Positions 1-6,875 of a DNA stretch of 11,479 nucleotides are shown here, piece after piece. Both the position numbers and the translations under genes were made by a program. Within the stretch, counting starts at the first letter, position 1. Each line of letters opens with the position of its first letter. Under the pieces are notes generated by a model. It ran no database searches. It was not told the origin of the DNA and saw nothing but the letters and a program-made list of their open reading frames with translations. This stretch comes from CAZLMW01 sp964560875 (GTDB lineage: Bacteria; Myxococcota_A; UBA9042): NCBI GenBank assembly GCA_964560875.1, contig CAZLMW010000186.1:1-11479 (forward strand), read 5' to 3'.

Positions 1-236
1 CCGCGCCAGATGATCTCCTGGTGCTGCTGGAAGCGGCGGTTGAGCAGGTAGATCTGCGTCGCGAAGCTATAGCGCGCGGTGTCTCGGTAGAAGTCGGCGA
101 GGTATTCGTTGTCCGCTACCGGCTCGTAGTACACGTCCAAGGACATATGGCGGCCGAGCGCCGTGGCGAGCGTTGATTTCCCTGCACCGATCATGCCGGC
201 CACGCCGATGAACAAGGTGTCGAGGCGACCGCTCAT
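1..236 (-). CDS. Deoxynucleoside kinase (deoxyadenosine/deoxyguanosine kinase-like), partial, 3' end outside window
   Basis: The first 78 residues are visible and the rest lies beyond the window edge. The N-terminus reads MSGRLDTLFIGVAGMIGAGK, which contains the P-loop GMIGAGKST at about residues 14-22. A YYEPVADNEYL stretch follows, giving the Glu-Pro of the dNK family active site, and then a FYRDTARYSFATQIYLLNRR segment and a QQHQEI segment typical of bacterial deoxynucleoside kinases. Family enzymes phosphorylate deoxynucleosides with ATP in the cytoplasmic salvage pathway; which base this one prefers cannot be told from the fragment. The ATG overlaps the stop of the preceding gene (ATGA), and a GGAG sequence lies about 8-10 bases upstream, so translation is probably coupled to that gene. 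The family call is firm, the substrate is not. Confidence 0.9.
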   Translation of the reverse strand, partial: MSGRLDTLFIGVAGMIGAGKSTLATALGRHMSLDVYYEPVADNEYLADFYRDTARYSFATQIYLLNRRFQQHQEIIWR

Positions 237-748
237 CCTTGCGTCTCCATTGCCACGCGCGCCACGAGGGATTGCAGCGCAGGGCTCTTCGTCGGCGTGT
301 CGCTGACCAGGTCAAGCAGCCTCGCCGCGGCGCCGATCAGCGCCGAATGCAGATCAGTGCGTCGAACCGTCGCGGCGATGTCTTCATACTCGATATGCAC
401 GTCGATGTCGCCCACCCGGCCGATTTCACACTCGACACGGGTATCGGGAAAGACAGCCACCGCTTCGTCGGCCCCGTCGGCAATCGCGTCCAGTGCGGCG
501 ATCCACGAGGCCAACATGCCGTCCACGCGGTCCCACACGTCGGGCCAGCTGAGCACCTGGTCGCCGCACCGAATATCCAAGCCGCCATCAACGCCATCCT
601 CGCCGGCATTAGCCAAGCAATCGCGGGCGATCGGGTTGGCCGCTACGGCAGATTCGTCGACAAGATCCGCGCCCGCACGGACGTAGATGATGACAGCGAC
701 GCTGTCGCTGGATGCCACCGGGTTGTCGCAGGTCGTCGCGCTAGCCAC
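233..748 (-). CDS. Hypothetical protein, 171 aa, between the GltJ-like protein and the nucleoside kinase
   Basis: I do not recognise this protein. The open frame extends upstream to 889, but everything before about 748 lies inside the GltJ-like gene and has an Arg/Ser-rich composition typical of a shadow frame. I therefore place the start at GTG 748-746, which overlaps the stop of the upstream gene; GTG at 718 is an alternative, and neither has a clear Shine-Dalgarno, so coupling is inferred. The product is acidic. It opens with a hydrophobic strand (SDSVAVIIYVRAGADLV), has an Asp-rich middle and ends in a helical segment before the terminal METQG. No signal peptide or membrane segment is visible. 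The stop overlaps the kinase start by four bases, so it forms one translational unit with both neighbours. Reality as a gene is likely, start uncertain, function unknown. Confidence 0.7.
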   Translation of the reverse strand: MASATTCDNPVASSDSVAVIIYVRAGADLVDESAVAANPIARDCLANAGEDGVDGGLDIRCGDQVLSWPDVWDRVDGMLASWIAALDAIADGADEAVAVFPDTRVECEIGRVGDIDVHIEYEDIAATVRRTDLHSALIGAAARLLDLVSDTPTKSPALQSLVARVAMETQG

Positions 749-3014
749 CGACGGAGTAGCGAACGGTGTGGCTCGCAGTCGCGCCGCCCGTGTGCGGGAA
801 GGTGAGCTTCTTGACCGCGTTGCCGATGCACTTTCCGACCTCGTTCTTGCCGTACTTGCCGAGAACGCGCGCCTGTTGAACAGAGCCATTGCCCTGGACG
901 CGAATCTTGACCTTGATCGTCTCGCTGGAGCCGTCGACGTCCGCGTGGAGCATGTAGCACTTCATGACCGAACCGCGCGCCTTGCCGGCGATGCGGCTCA
1001 CGTCCGCCTGGGAGAGCTTGCCGCGCTTGGAACCGCTGCTGGACGGCGCCTTGGCCTTGGCCTTCTCGGCCTCCTTCTTGCGACGCTGCTCGGCGAGGAT
1101 TCGGTCGATGTCGTCCATACCGCCCTTCGCCGCGGGCTTGGGCTTGGGCGCTGGCTTCGGTTTGGCCTTCTTCGCGGCCGCTTTTTTGCGCTGTTCGGCG
1201 AGCAGTCGGTCGATCTCGTCCATGCCGCCCTTTTCGGCGGTCGGTCTCTCGACGGGCTTGGGTGCTGGAGCGCTCCTGGCAGTCGTGGGCCCGCCGCCAT
1301 CGTCGGAACGTTCGCGGCGCTTGCGCTTGCGTTCCTTGCGGTCGTCCGACTTGTCCGACTTCGTCCCGCCCGACTCCGGGCTGTCGGACTTCGCTGCTTC
1401 GGCGGCGGCCTTTTCCTTTTCGTCTGCGGCCTGTTCGGCGGCGAGGGCGGCGACCGCGGCCGATGCAGGTTTGCCCTCTTCGCCCGGCATGCCGGCGTCA
1501 ACGGCTGCGGCGCCCGCATCTTGGCTCGCCTCTGGAACGGCCGGACCGGCGTCAACAGCGGGGGGCGGCGGCGGCGGCGGCGGAGGTGGAGGCGGCTGCG
1601 GCGGAGGGGGCTCGGGGGCTGCAGTGGGCGCTGGCGTTTCAGCGGCAGCCACGGCGGCTGGTGCGGCTTGTTCGGCTGGCTTGTTCGGCTTGCCCTTGTT
1701 GCGCGTCGCGAAAACCACGGCGCCGATCACGAGCACGGCGATACCGATGCCGAGGAACACAGCGACGCCACCTCCCTCGTCTTTCTTTTCGTCCTTCTTT
1801 GCCGCGCCCTTCTTCGCCGCGGCCTTCTTGCCAGCCGCCTTGGCCGCGGTGGCCTTGGCTGCGCTGGCTTTGGCGGCGCCGGACGCTCCGCGTTTGGCGG
1901 CCGGGCCGACCTTCTTTGTGCCGGACGCCTTCGTCTTGGCTGTTTTCCGATCCGTTCCGGAGCCGACGCTGGCGAGCTTGCCCGCCGCTGCCGTCTTGTG
2001 TGAGCTCGCGCGGCGTTGGGCCTCCGCCTTGCCTGGCAGCGATACCTTGGTCGCCGGCTTGCCCGCGTCCTTCTTCTTCGCTGCCGCCTTCGTGCCCGCG
2101 GCGGCGACTACTTTTGCCGGCTCGGGGGCCGCATCGGCCTTCCCGCGGCGGCGCTTGCCACGGCGGCTGCGGCGCTTCGATTTGCTGGATTCGACGGCCG
2201 GCTGCGCAGCTGCGGCCTCAGCGGCGGGCGCTTTCTCCGTCTTGGTTTCGACGGGCCCGGGCTCTGCCGCGATCGCGGGCGGCTCTTCCGCTTCGGCCGC
2301 TGCGGCGATCGCCGGTGGCTCGTCGGCCTGCTTCACGTCGGCCGCTTCCTGGTCGGCTTCGACCTTGCGGACATCCACGATCACCGTCTCGGGAGGCTCT
2401 TGCTTTGCGTGCGCAGCGTCGGCCGCTTCCTCGGCGGCAACCTCGTCCTCGGTCTGGACCTCGATGGAGCTTTCGGGGAGCGAAGGCGGCTCTGGCGCTG
2501 TTGCGCCGCCGGCGGCGGCACTTTGCTCGTCGAGTTTGACGAGCAGCTCGATCATCTGGGCGCTCAGTTCGAGCGTCTGCGCGCGACGTGGCGAGCGTTT
2601 TCGGCCCGCCGGCTTCACGGCCGGTTGCGCGGCCTTGCCTGTCACAGCTTCCTGGAAGGCGGGCACTTCGCGGGCTGGCGTCCACGCGCCGAAGCCCTTG
2701 CGCCAGACAAGGTCGTCACGTCCCAAGCGCCCAGCGCTGATGTGATCGAGGACTTCCTGCTCGGTCAGCGGCCCGACCTGTTTGCCGTCGATTCCGGCGA
2801 ACCAGACCCGCTGCGGTGTCGCGGGCGTCGAATCCGGCAACGCCAGGTTGAAAGGCATCGTGGCGCGGCCTTGATCTTCATCGGTCGCGATTCCGCGCAC
2901 GCGGATTTCGGCGCCGCACTTCTTGCAGCCGACGCGGAACACTTTGTTCTTTCCGCGAACGCGCGCATCCGGGATTCGGTACGCAGCGCTGCAAGCGGGG
3001 CACTTGATCTTCAT
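741..3014 (-). CDS. GltJ/AgmX-like envelope protein: zinc ribbon, GYF domain, TM helix, Pro-rich periplasmic region, AgmX/PglI C-terminal domain
   Basis: The protein has 757 residues. Residues 1-40 form an MJ0042-type zinc ribbon with Cys5, Cys8, Cys30 and Cys33. Residues about 70-120 form a GYF_2/DUF4339-type domain (VWFAGIDGKQVGPLT). A long Ala/Lys/Glu/Pro-rich cytoplasmic linker runs from about 125 to 413, a single membrane helix lies at about 416-436 (VAVFLGIGIAVLVIGAVVFA), and a Pro-rich stretch follows with 12 consecutive prolines at 474-485. Two 16-17-residue copies of a GGMD[ED]IDR motif occur at 596-611 and 631-647. The C-terminal TonB-like AgmX/PglI domain (about 667-757) contains Cys686 and Cys729. 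This is the domain order of Myxococcus GltJ/AgmX, a trans-envelope component of the gliding machinery whose cytoplasmic zinc ribbon and GYF domain contact polarity regulators. No other gliding genes are in the window, so a role in motility is inferred from architecture only; related proteins exist in non-gliding species. The start is ATG with GGAG seven bases upstream. It heads a coupled unit with the two following genes. Confidence 0.85.
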   Translation of the reverse strand: MKIKCPACSAAYRIPDARVRGKNKVFRVGCKKCGAEIRVRGIATDEDQGRATMPFNLALPDSTPATPQRVWFAGIDGKQVGPLTEQEVLDHISAGRLGRDDLVWRKGFGAWTPAREVPAFQEAVTGKAAQPAVKPAGRKRSPRRAQTLELSAQMIELLVKLDEQSAAAGGATAPEPPSLPESSIEVQTEDEVAAEEAADAAHAKQEPPETVIVDVRKVEADQEAADVKQADEPPAIAAAAEAEEPPAIAAEPGPVETKTEKAPAAEAAAAQPAVESSKSKRRSRRGKRRRGKADAAPEPAKVVAAAGTKAAAKKKDAGKPATKVSLPGKAEAQRRASSHKTAAAGKLASVGSGTDRKTAKTKASGTKKVGPAAKRGASGAAKASAAKATAAKAAGKKAAAKKGAAKKDEKKDEGGGVAVFLGIGIAVLVIGAVVFATRNKGKPNKPAEQAAPAAVAAAETPAPTAAPEPPPPQPPPPPPPPPPPPAVDAGPAVPEASQDAGAAAVDAGMPGEEGKPASAAVAALAAEQAADEKEKAAAEAAKSDSPESGGTKSDKSDDRKERKRKRRERSDDGGGPTTARSAPAPKPVERPTAEKGGMDEIDRLLAEQRKKAAAKKAKPKPAPKPKPAAKGGMDDIDRILAEQRRKKEAEKAKAKAPSSSGSKRGKLSQADVSRIAGKARGSVMKCYMLHADVDGSSETIKVKIRVQGNGSVQQARVLGKYGKNEVGKCIGNAVKKLTFPHTGGATASHTVRYSVGG
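1074..1229 (-). repeat. Duplicated GGMD-x-IDR-x-LAEQR motif inside the GltJ-like gene
   Basis: Two copies spaced exactly 35 codons apart encode GGMDEIDRLLAEQRKK (bases 1182-1229) and GGMDDIDRILAEQRRKK (bases 1074-1124), separated by a Lys/Ala/Pro linker. They lie in the predicted periplasmic part just before the AgmX domain. The conserved Gly-Gly-Met-Asp and the amphipathic helix suggest short binding motifs, but the partner is unknown. Confidence 0.75.
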
Positions 3015-3179
3015 TGCCGAACTCCACCCGCTCGGTCCTGCGGGCGCGGGAAATTACATCGAAAGCCCATGCAAGGCAACGCGCTATGCATGAGCACCTT
3101 TGTATACGACGCGCGCGACGACGGTTCGATCTTCAGCCACGCGTCGTCCCCGCAGATGCGCTGACGCCACATCGCTAGC

Positions 3180-3599
3180 TCAAGCGCTCGGCGCGGCTGT
3201 GAACCCAGCGAGCAACGAGTCCACCGCCCGCGTTCCGTGCGGCCACGGCAGAAAACGAAGCAATCCCTCGGCGAGCACATCAACGCCCAATCTCAGCATC
3301 CGCGGGGTCATGCCTCGCTGCGAGACGACAGCCGCGATCCAGCGGGCGTAGGTAACCATGGCGTCCGCGTCGTCCGATGCCAGGCTCGTCTGCAGGTGCG
3401 CCAAGTGAAACTCCAGGTCTTGCCGGCAGGCCAGCAGCCCTTTCTTGCCTCGATAGGACACAACATCGGGGTGCCGATTCACCAGCGCCTCGGCCGCCCA
3501 TGCGGACACGTCGCGCTGCGTACGGGCAACCCATTGAGCTGCGGACTGACCGGATTCGTCGTCGCCGAGGAAGTCATTGTCGAGGTCGTCGAGGAACAT
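3180..3599 (-). CDS. Small all-helical protein resembling the sensor-like helical domain found with B12-binding or STAS regulators
   Basis: The protein has 139 residues, no signal peptide and no membrane helix. It starts with an acidic segment (MFLDDLDNDFLGDDESG). The core carries a C-R-Q-D-L-E-F-H-L-A-H-L helix (about 58-69), then a Y-A-R-W-I segment and RGMTPRMLRLGVDVLAEGLL. From memory, the pattern CR.D..yHL..L..aL followed by Y..W....L..RG is found in helical domains that precede cobalamin-binding or STAS output domains; here the domain stands alone. The start ATG has a GAGG-like sequence about five bases upstream. The gene is on the same strand as the GltJ-like gene but separated by 165 bases, so it may be transcribed separately. 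A sensory or regulatory role is inference. The coding call is fairly firm because the product has a coherent helical composition and the opposing frames do not. Confidence 0.65.
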   Translation of the reverse strand: MFLDDLDNDFLGDDESGQSAAQWVARTQRDVSAWAAEALVNRHPDVVSYRGKKGLLACRQDLEFHLAHLQTSLASDDADAMVTYARWIAAVVSQRGMTPRMLRLGVDVLAEGLLRFLPWPHGTRAVDSLLAGFTAAPSA

Positions 3600-3681
3600 G
3601 CCGCCTCATACCATGCGGAGCGAGAAGCGTGTGAGAACATGCCCTTCGTGCGCTTCGGAATGACGCAGCTTGTCCGTCGTT

Positions 3682-3698
3682 TGTGTCAAAATGAGACA
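3682..3698. promoter_or_regulatory. Imperfect palindrome TGTGTCA-AAA-TGAGACA, candidate activator binding site
   Basis: Two 7-base arms separated by three A residues match with one mismatch. The centre (3690) is about 144 bases upstream of the predicted sigma-54 start, the usual distance for an enhancer-binding protein. It could instead serve the leftward gene at 3599, for which a TTGACA sequence (3690-3685, minus strand) is present without a convincing -10. The bound protein is unknown. Confidence 0.45.
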
Positions 3699-3807
3699 TA
3701 TTCCCGCTGATTGGAGCGCACGAAACCGGACTCACGCAAGGCCCGCCGGTCGGCCACACCGATCACCTGCCCCGTTTTCGCGTTGATCCGCCGTTCACAG
3801 CATCGTA

Positions 3808-3823
3808 TGGCACGAATCTTGCA
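3808..3823 (+). promoter_or_regulatory. Sigma-54 (RpoN) -24/-12 promoter
   Basis: The sequence TGGCACGAATCTTGCA matches the RpoN consensus TGGCACG-N4-TTGCW at every defined position. The GG (3809-3810) and GC (3821-3822) dinucleotides are separated by the required ten bases. The predicted transcription start is near 3834. RpoN promoters need an AAA+ activator, and the palindrome at 3682-3698 is a candidate site for it. The first large gene downstream begins only at 4203, beyond a strong hairpin. Confidence 0.85.
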
Positions 3824-3833
3824 GCTTCTGGCT

Positions 3834-4083
3834 ATAACAAGGAGCAAGCAGAATCCCTATCGGATCGAACTCATCACACAACTCCATCCTCATCGAGCGC
3901 CCCACACGAGGCGCGTCGTCACCTGGCACGGAGGACACCGGTAGCATAGTCGTAGATTCATCGTTAGGGAGTGGATCGTCGATGGCCCCAGCTGGCCGCT
4001 AGCCGGAACAACCCGTGTCCCGCACAAAATGACTCTTGCTCTGAGATACCGGCGGCTGACCATCAGCCGCCGGTTCTCGTTTT
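3834..4083 (+). ncRNA. Predicted sigma-54-dependent small RNA, about 250 nt (or attenuated leader of the Clp gene)
   Basis: The 5' end is set by the sigma-54 promoter and the 3' end by the hairpin with its T tract. No plausible reading frame lies between them: the only ATG before 4029 opens a six-codon frame. The 5' half contains C-rich, ribosome-binding-site-complementary stretches such as CTCCATCCTC (about 3877-3886), which could act on target mRNAs, but that is speculation. Sigma-54-driven small RNAs are known in myxobacteria (Pxr of Myxococcus xanthus); I cannot show homology to it. The alternative is a 5' leader for the Clp gene with the hairpin acting as an attenuator. Confidence 0.45.
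4048..4083 (+). terminator. Rho-independent terminator-like hairpin
   Basis: A perfect 12-bp stem (arms 4048-4059 and 4063-4074, ACCGGCGGCTGA) closes a 3-base loop. Allowing one bulged T, the stem gains four more pairs (GAGA 4043-4046 with TCTC 4075-4078). GTTTT follows at 4079-4083. The T run is only on the plus-strand side, so it would stop rightward transcription from the sigma-54 promoter. The T tract is short, so readthrough is possible. Confidence 0.65.
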
Positions 4084-4202
4084 GGCTCGTTGCGGGTTGC
4101 CGCCGAAAAAATCATCGATATCGGGCCGTCTTTTCTGGCTTCTCCAGCCGTTTGCGGTAGCTTCCGGGCAGCCAGATGGCACCCCCTGGAGAGCTCCGAA
4201 CG

Positions 4203-6875
4203 ATGTTTGAGCGCGTCGCGCCCGACCTGCGCCACGTCGTCGCCCATGCGGGCGATATGGCTGGTGCACTCGACGTCGAGTTGAACTCGGTTCACCTGTT
4301 GTTGGCGATGTTCGTCACCCCTTGCCGTGCCCGCGAGGTGCTCGCCGAGGTTGGCGTCGACGAAGCTCGCGTCATGGTCGCCTACAAGAAGATGCGCAAC
4401 GCGACCGAGCCCAGCGCGGCCCTGGTCGCTGTCGAGAGAAGCGCCAGCCAACTCACCTCGTCGTCGCGCGCCGACACGGTCGATTCAATGGTGCTGCTCG
4501 CCAGTCTGCTCAAAGTGCGCAAGGCCATGGCGGCTCGCGTCCTTCGCGAAGCCGGCGTCAATGTTCCCGAGCTCCGGGCTCGCGTCATCGGGCAGGTCAC
4601 ACTCGGGGTCGATCGCGCCAGTTCGACGCGTCTGCGCGCCGTTCGCCGAGCCAGCGGAGAGTTCATCACCGGTCGTTCGCGCAGCAAGGAAGTCCCCAGT
4701 GCACGTGTCGCGCCGCCGGCAGCCGACAATGGCGAACTGGTGGTCCAGCCCCGCGACGAAGTGACCTCTCGGGTGCTCAAGGACAACAACATTCCCGCCG
4801 CCGACGCGCGAATCTCTCAACCTCTGCCGCCATCTCGCGAAACGACAGGCGCGCCACCACAACGAAACGCGCCGCCCGGCCGCCCTCGCCGCGACTCAGC
4901 GCCCCCGAAGACGCCGGCACAACACGCACCCGAACCGCCCGCTGCGCCCGAGCCGAAACTCTCGCCGTGGCAACTCGATCCCAACCGCTACCCCACGCTC
5001 ATTGAGCTCGGGCGCAACCTCACCGCGCAGGCCGTCGCCGGGAAAGTACAACCGCTCATCGGCCGTGAGGACATCGTTGAGAACGTGATCGACGTCCTGA
5101 TGATGCGTCGCGCGAACAACCCGTGCCTGGTCGGAGAGGCCGGCGTCGGCAAGACCGCGATCGTCGAAGGACTGGCTTCGCGGATCGTCGGCGACACCGA
5201 GCATTACGGGCAGCTGGGCCAGGCGATAATCGTCGAGCTTCATGTCTCGTCGTTGCTCGCTGGCACGTCGTACCGAGGTGCATTTGCCGAACGCATGACG
5301 CGGCTGCGCAACGAGGTCGACGCCGCCGACGGCCAAGTCATCGTGTTTGTCGACGAGATCCACACGCTGATGGGTGCCGGTGCCGGTGACGGCGCGCTCG
5401 ACGCCGCCAACGACCTCAAGACGGCGCTCGCCCGCGGCCGGTTCCCGCTGATCGGTGCGACCACGCGCGACGAATACCGCCGCTACATCGAGAAGGACGC
5501 CGCGCTCGAGCGTCGCTTCCAGGTCGTCGAGGTGCCCGAACCCGACACCGAAGAGGCGCTGAAGATCCTCAGCGGAGTCGCGCCCGTGTACGCGGGCTAC
5601 CACAAGGTGCCGTACAGCCACGAGGCGGTCGCGAGCGCCGTGCATCTCAGTCGTCGGTTCATCACGGATCGATGCCTCCCCGACAAGGCGATTGGCGTGC
5701 TCGATCGAGCCGGGACTCTGGCGCGTCGTCTCGGCAAGAAGATGGTCGAGGTCGACGACGTGGCGCGCGTCGTCCAGAAGCAAACGCGCGTCCCGATGGA
5801 CCGTTTGCTGGCCGACGAACGCAGCCGCATTCGCGATCTCGCCGCTGATCTGCGGGGCAATATCGTGGGTCAGGATCGCGCGGTGGCCTCCATCTCGCGC
5901 CGAGTTCGCCGCAATTACGCGGGCTTTGGTGACGATCGGCCACTGGCCTCGTTTCTCTTTTGCGGCCCGCCGGGTGTCGGCAAGACAGAGACGGCTCGCG
6001 CGCTTTCCGAGGCTCTTTTTCTCGTCGACGACGCGCTGGTCACGTTCGACATGGCCGAATACGTCGAGGCCGCCAGCACCGCCCGTCTCGTCGGTTCGCC
6101 GCCCGGATACGTCGGTCACCAGCAGCCCGGTCTGCTCGCCGAGGCCATGCACAAGCGCCCATATCGCGTCCTGCTCTTCGAGAACATCGACCGAGCTTCG
6201 GGAGCGGTTCTTGGTTTGATCGTGCAGGTCCTCGCAACCGGCCGGATCACCGACAACCAGGGGCGGCTGCTCGACATGCGCAACTCGATCATCGTCTTGA
6301 CAACGGCCGTCGGCACCGACGCGATCCTCGCGGGTGTGACCCGGCGGGTGGTCGGATTCCATACGCCACCACGCCCTGTTGGGCTGACGGAGGACGACGA
6401 GAGCACGTTGCTCGGACACGTTCGCCAGCAGATCGGGCCCGAGGTCTGCCACGCCGTCGACGATATGGTGCTCTTCCGGCCGCTGAGCGAAGACGCAGGC
6501 CGCGAGGTTGTGAAGAGGAAGCTGAGCCGCGTCTTGCAGCGCTTCTACGACAACCGGTTGATCCGCATTCGCGCGACCCCAAGCCTCATCGAGTTCGTCG
6601 TCGAGCGTGGCGGCATCGATCCGGCCACGGGCGCACGGTCGCTGGAGGCGGCTGTCGACGAGATTGTCGGCGACTTCCTGACCGACCAAACGTACGAGGG
6701 ACGGTTGCGAACGGGCAGCGATATGCAGCTTTTCGCCACGCCGACCGGGCTTGAGTTGCGGGACACGCCGCGGGCCATGCTCGAGCAGACAGGTGACGTA
6801 TCGCATCCGACGACCCGTCGGGGCGGTGTCTACAGGTCCCCGACAGCGCCGACAGCCAAGGAACCGCGCGGCTGA
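4203..6875 (+). CDS. ClpA/ClpC-type AAA+ unfoldase with degenerate second ATPase domain
   Basis: The protein has 890 residues from ATG 4203, chosen because it gives the typical MFERV Clp start and has GGAGAG nine bases upstream; ATG 4176 would add nine residues. Order: Clp N double repeat (about 1-135), a Pro/Arg-rich linker (about 140-265), D1 with Walker A GEAGVGKT (311-318), pore loop SYRG, Walker B VIVFVDEIH (379-387) and arginine-finger region ALERRFQ, then D2 directly after, without the ClpB/ClpC middle coiled coil, as in ClpA. D2 keeps Walker A GPPGVGKT (588-595), the GYVG pore loop and GAR sensor 2 (810-812). It lacks the Walker B acidic pair (Glu660-Asn661 in place of Asp-Glu), sensor-1 Asn (Ala702) and the arginine finger (Ala751). 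VGF at 717-719 occupies the place of the ClpP-binding IGL/IGF loop. Family members thread proteins into ClpP; here D1 probably powers the ring. No adaptor or clpP gene is nearby. No type VI secretion genes are present, so ClpV is unlikely. Confidence 0.92.
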   Translation: MFERVAPDLRHVVAHAGDMAGALDVELNSVHLLLAMFVTPCRAREVLAEVGVDEARVMVAYKKMRNATEPSAALVAVERSASQLTSSSRADTVDSMVLLASLLKVRKAMAARVLREAGVNVPELRARVIGQVTLGVDRASSTRLRAVRRASGEFITGRSRSKEVPSARVAPPAADNGELVVQPRDEVTSRVLKDNNIPAADARISQPLPPSRETTGAPPQRNAPPGRPRRDSAPPKTPAQHAPEPPAAPEPKLSPWQLDPNRYPTLIELGRNLTAQAVAGKVQPLIGREDIVENVIDVLMMRRANNPCLVGEAGVGKTAIVEGLASRIVGDTEHYGQLGQAIIVELHVSSLLAGTSYRGAFAERMTRLRNEVDAADGQVIVFVDEIHTLMGAGAGDGALDAANDLKTALARGRFPLIGATTRDEYRRYIEKDAALERRFQVVEVPEPDTEEALKILSGVAPVYAGYHKVPYSHEAVASAVHLSRRFITDRCLPDKAIGVLDRAGTLARRLGKKMVEVDDVARVVQKQTRVPMDRLLADERSRIRDLAADLRGNIVGQDRAVASISRRVRRNYAGFGDDRPLASFLFCGPPGVGKTETARALSEALFLVDDALVTFDMAEYVEAASTARLVGSPPGYVGHQQPGLLAEAMHKRPYRVLLFENIDRASGAVLGLIVQVLATGRITDNQGRLLDMRNSIIVLTTAVGTDAILAGVTRRVVGFHTPPRPVGLTEDDESTLLGHVRQQIGPEVCHAVDDMVLFRPLSEDAGREVVKRKLSRVLQRFYDNRLIRIRATPSLIEFVVERGGIDPATGARSLEAAVDEIVGDFLTDQTYEGRLRTGSDMQLFATPTGLELRDTPRAMLEQTGDVSHPTTRRGGVYRSPTAPTAKEPRG

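Larger units (their letters stand above)
3600..4202. other. Gene-free divergent region between the 3180-3599 gene and the Clp gene
   Basis: This 603-base stretch contains no credible coding sequence. The short frames crossing it have shadow-like composition, and two of them run through a strong hairpin. It holds the palindrome at 3682-3698, the sigma-54 promoter at 3808-3823 and the terminator-like hairpin at 4048-4083. A six-codon frame (ATG 3982, MAPAGR, stop) has AGGGAG ten bases upstream but is too short to call. From 4084 to the Clp start I see no convincing sigma-70 promoter. Confidence 0.7.

Noticed and set aside
964..2745. Long plus-strand open frame of 593 codons opposite the GltJ-like gene
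   Set aside because: It is a by-product of the GC-rich, Ala/Lys/Pro-rich coding strand; its product is low-complexity Ala/Ser with no domain, while the minus frame has clear domains.
3237..3710. Plus-strand frame of 157 codons over the 3180-3599 gene
   Set aside because: No ribosome-binding site, mixed composition, and it runs into the regulatory palindrome.
3926..3945. Second TGGCACG sequence as another sigma-54 promoter
   Set aside because: There is no GC at the -12 position with the required ten-base spacing.
3982..4002. Six-codon frame MAPAGR with AGGGAG upstream inside the predicted RNA
   Set aside because: Too short and without repeated regulatory codons; could be a leader peptide but is not supportable.
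4896..6806. Long minus-strand open frame of 636 codons opposite the Clp gene
   Set aside because: Its product matches nothing, and the plus frame carries all the AAA+ motifs.
4203..6875. Clp protein as ClpV of a type VI secretion system
   Set aside because: No T6SS genes nearby, a VGF ClpP-loop candidate is present, and the N-terminus is of ClpA/ClpC type.
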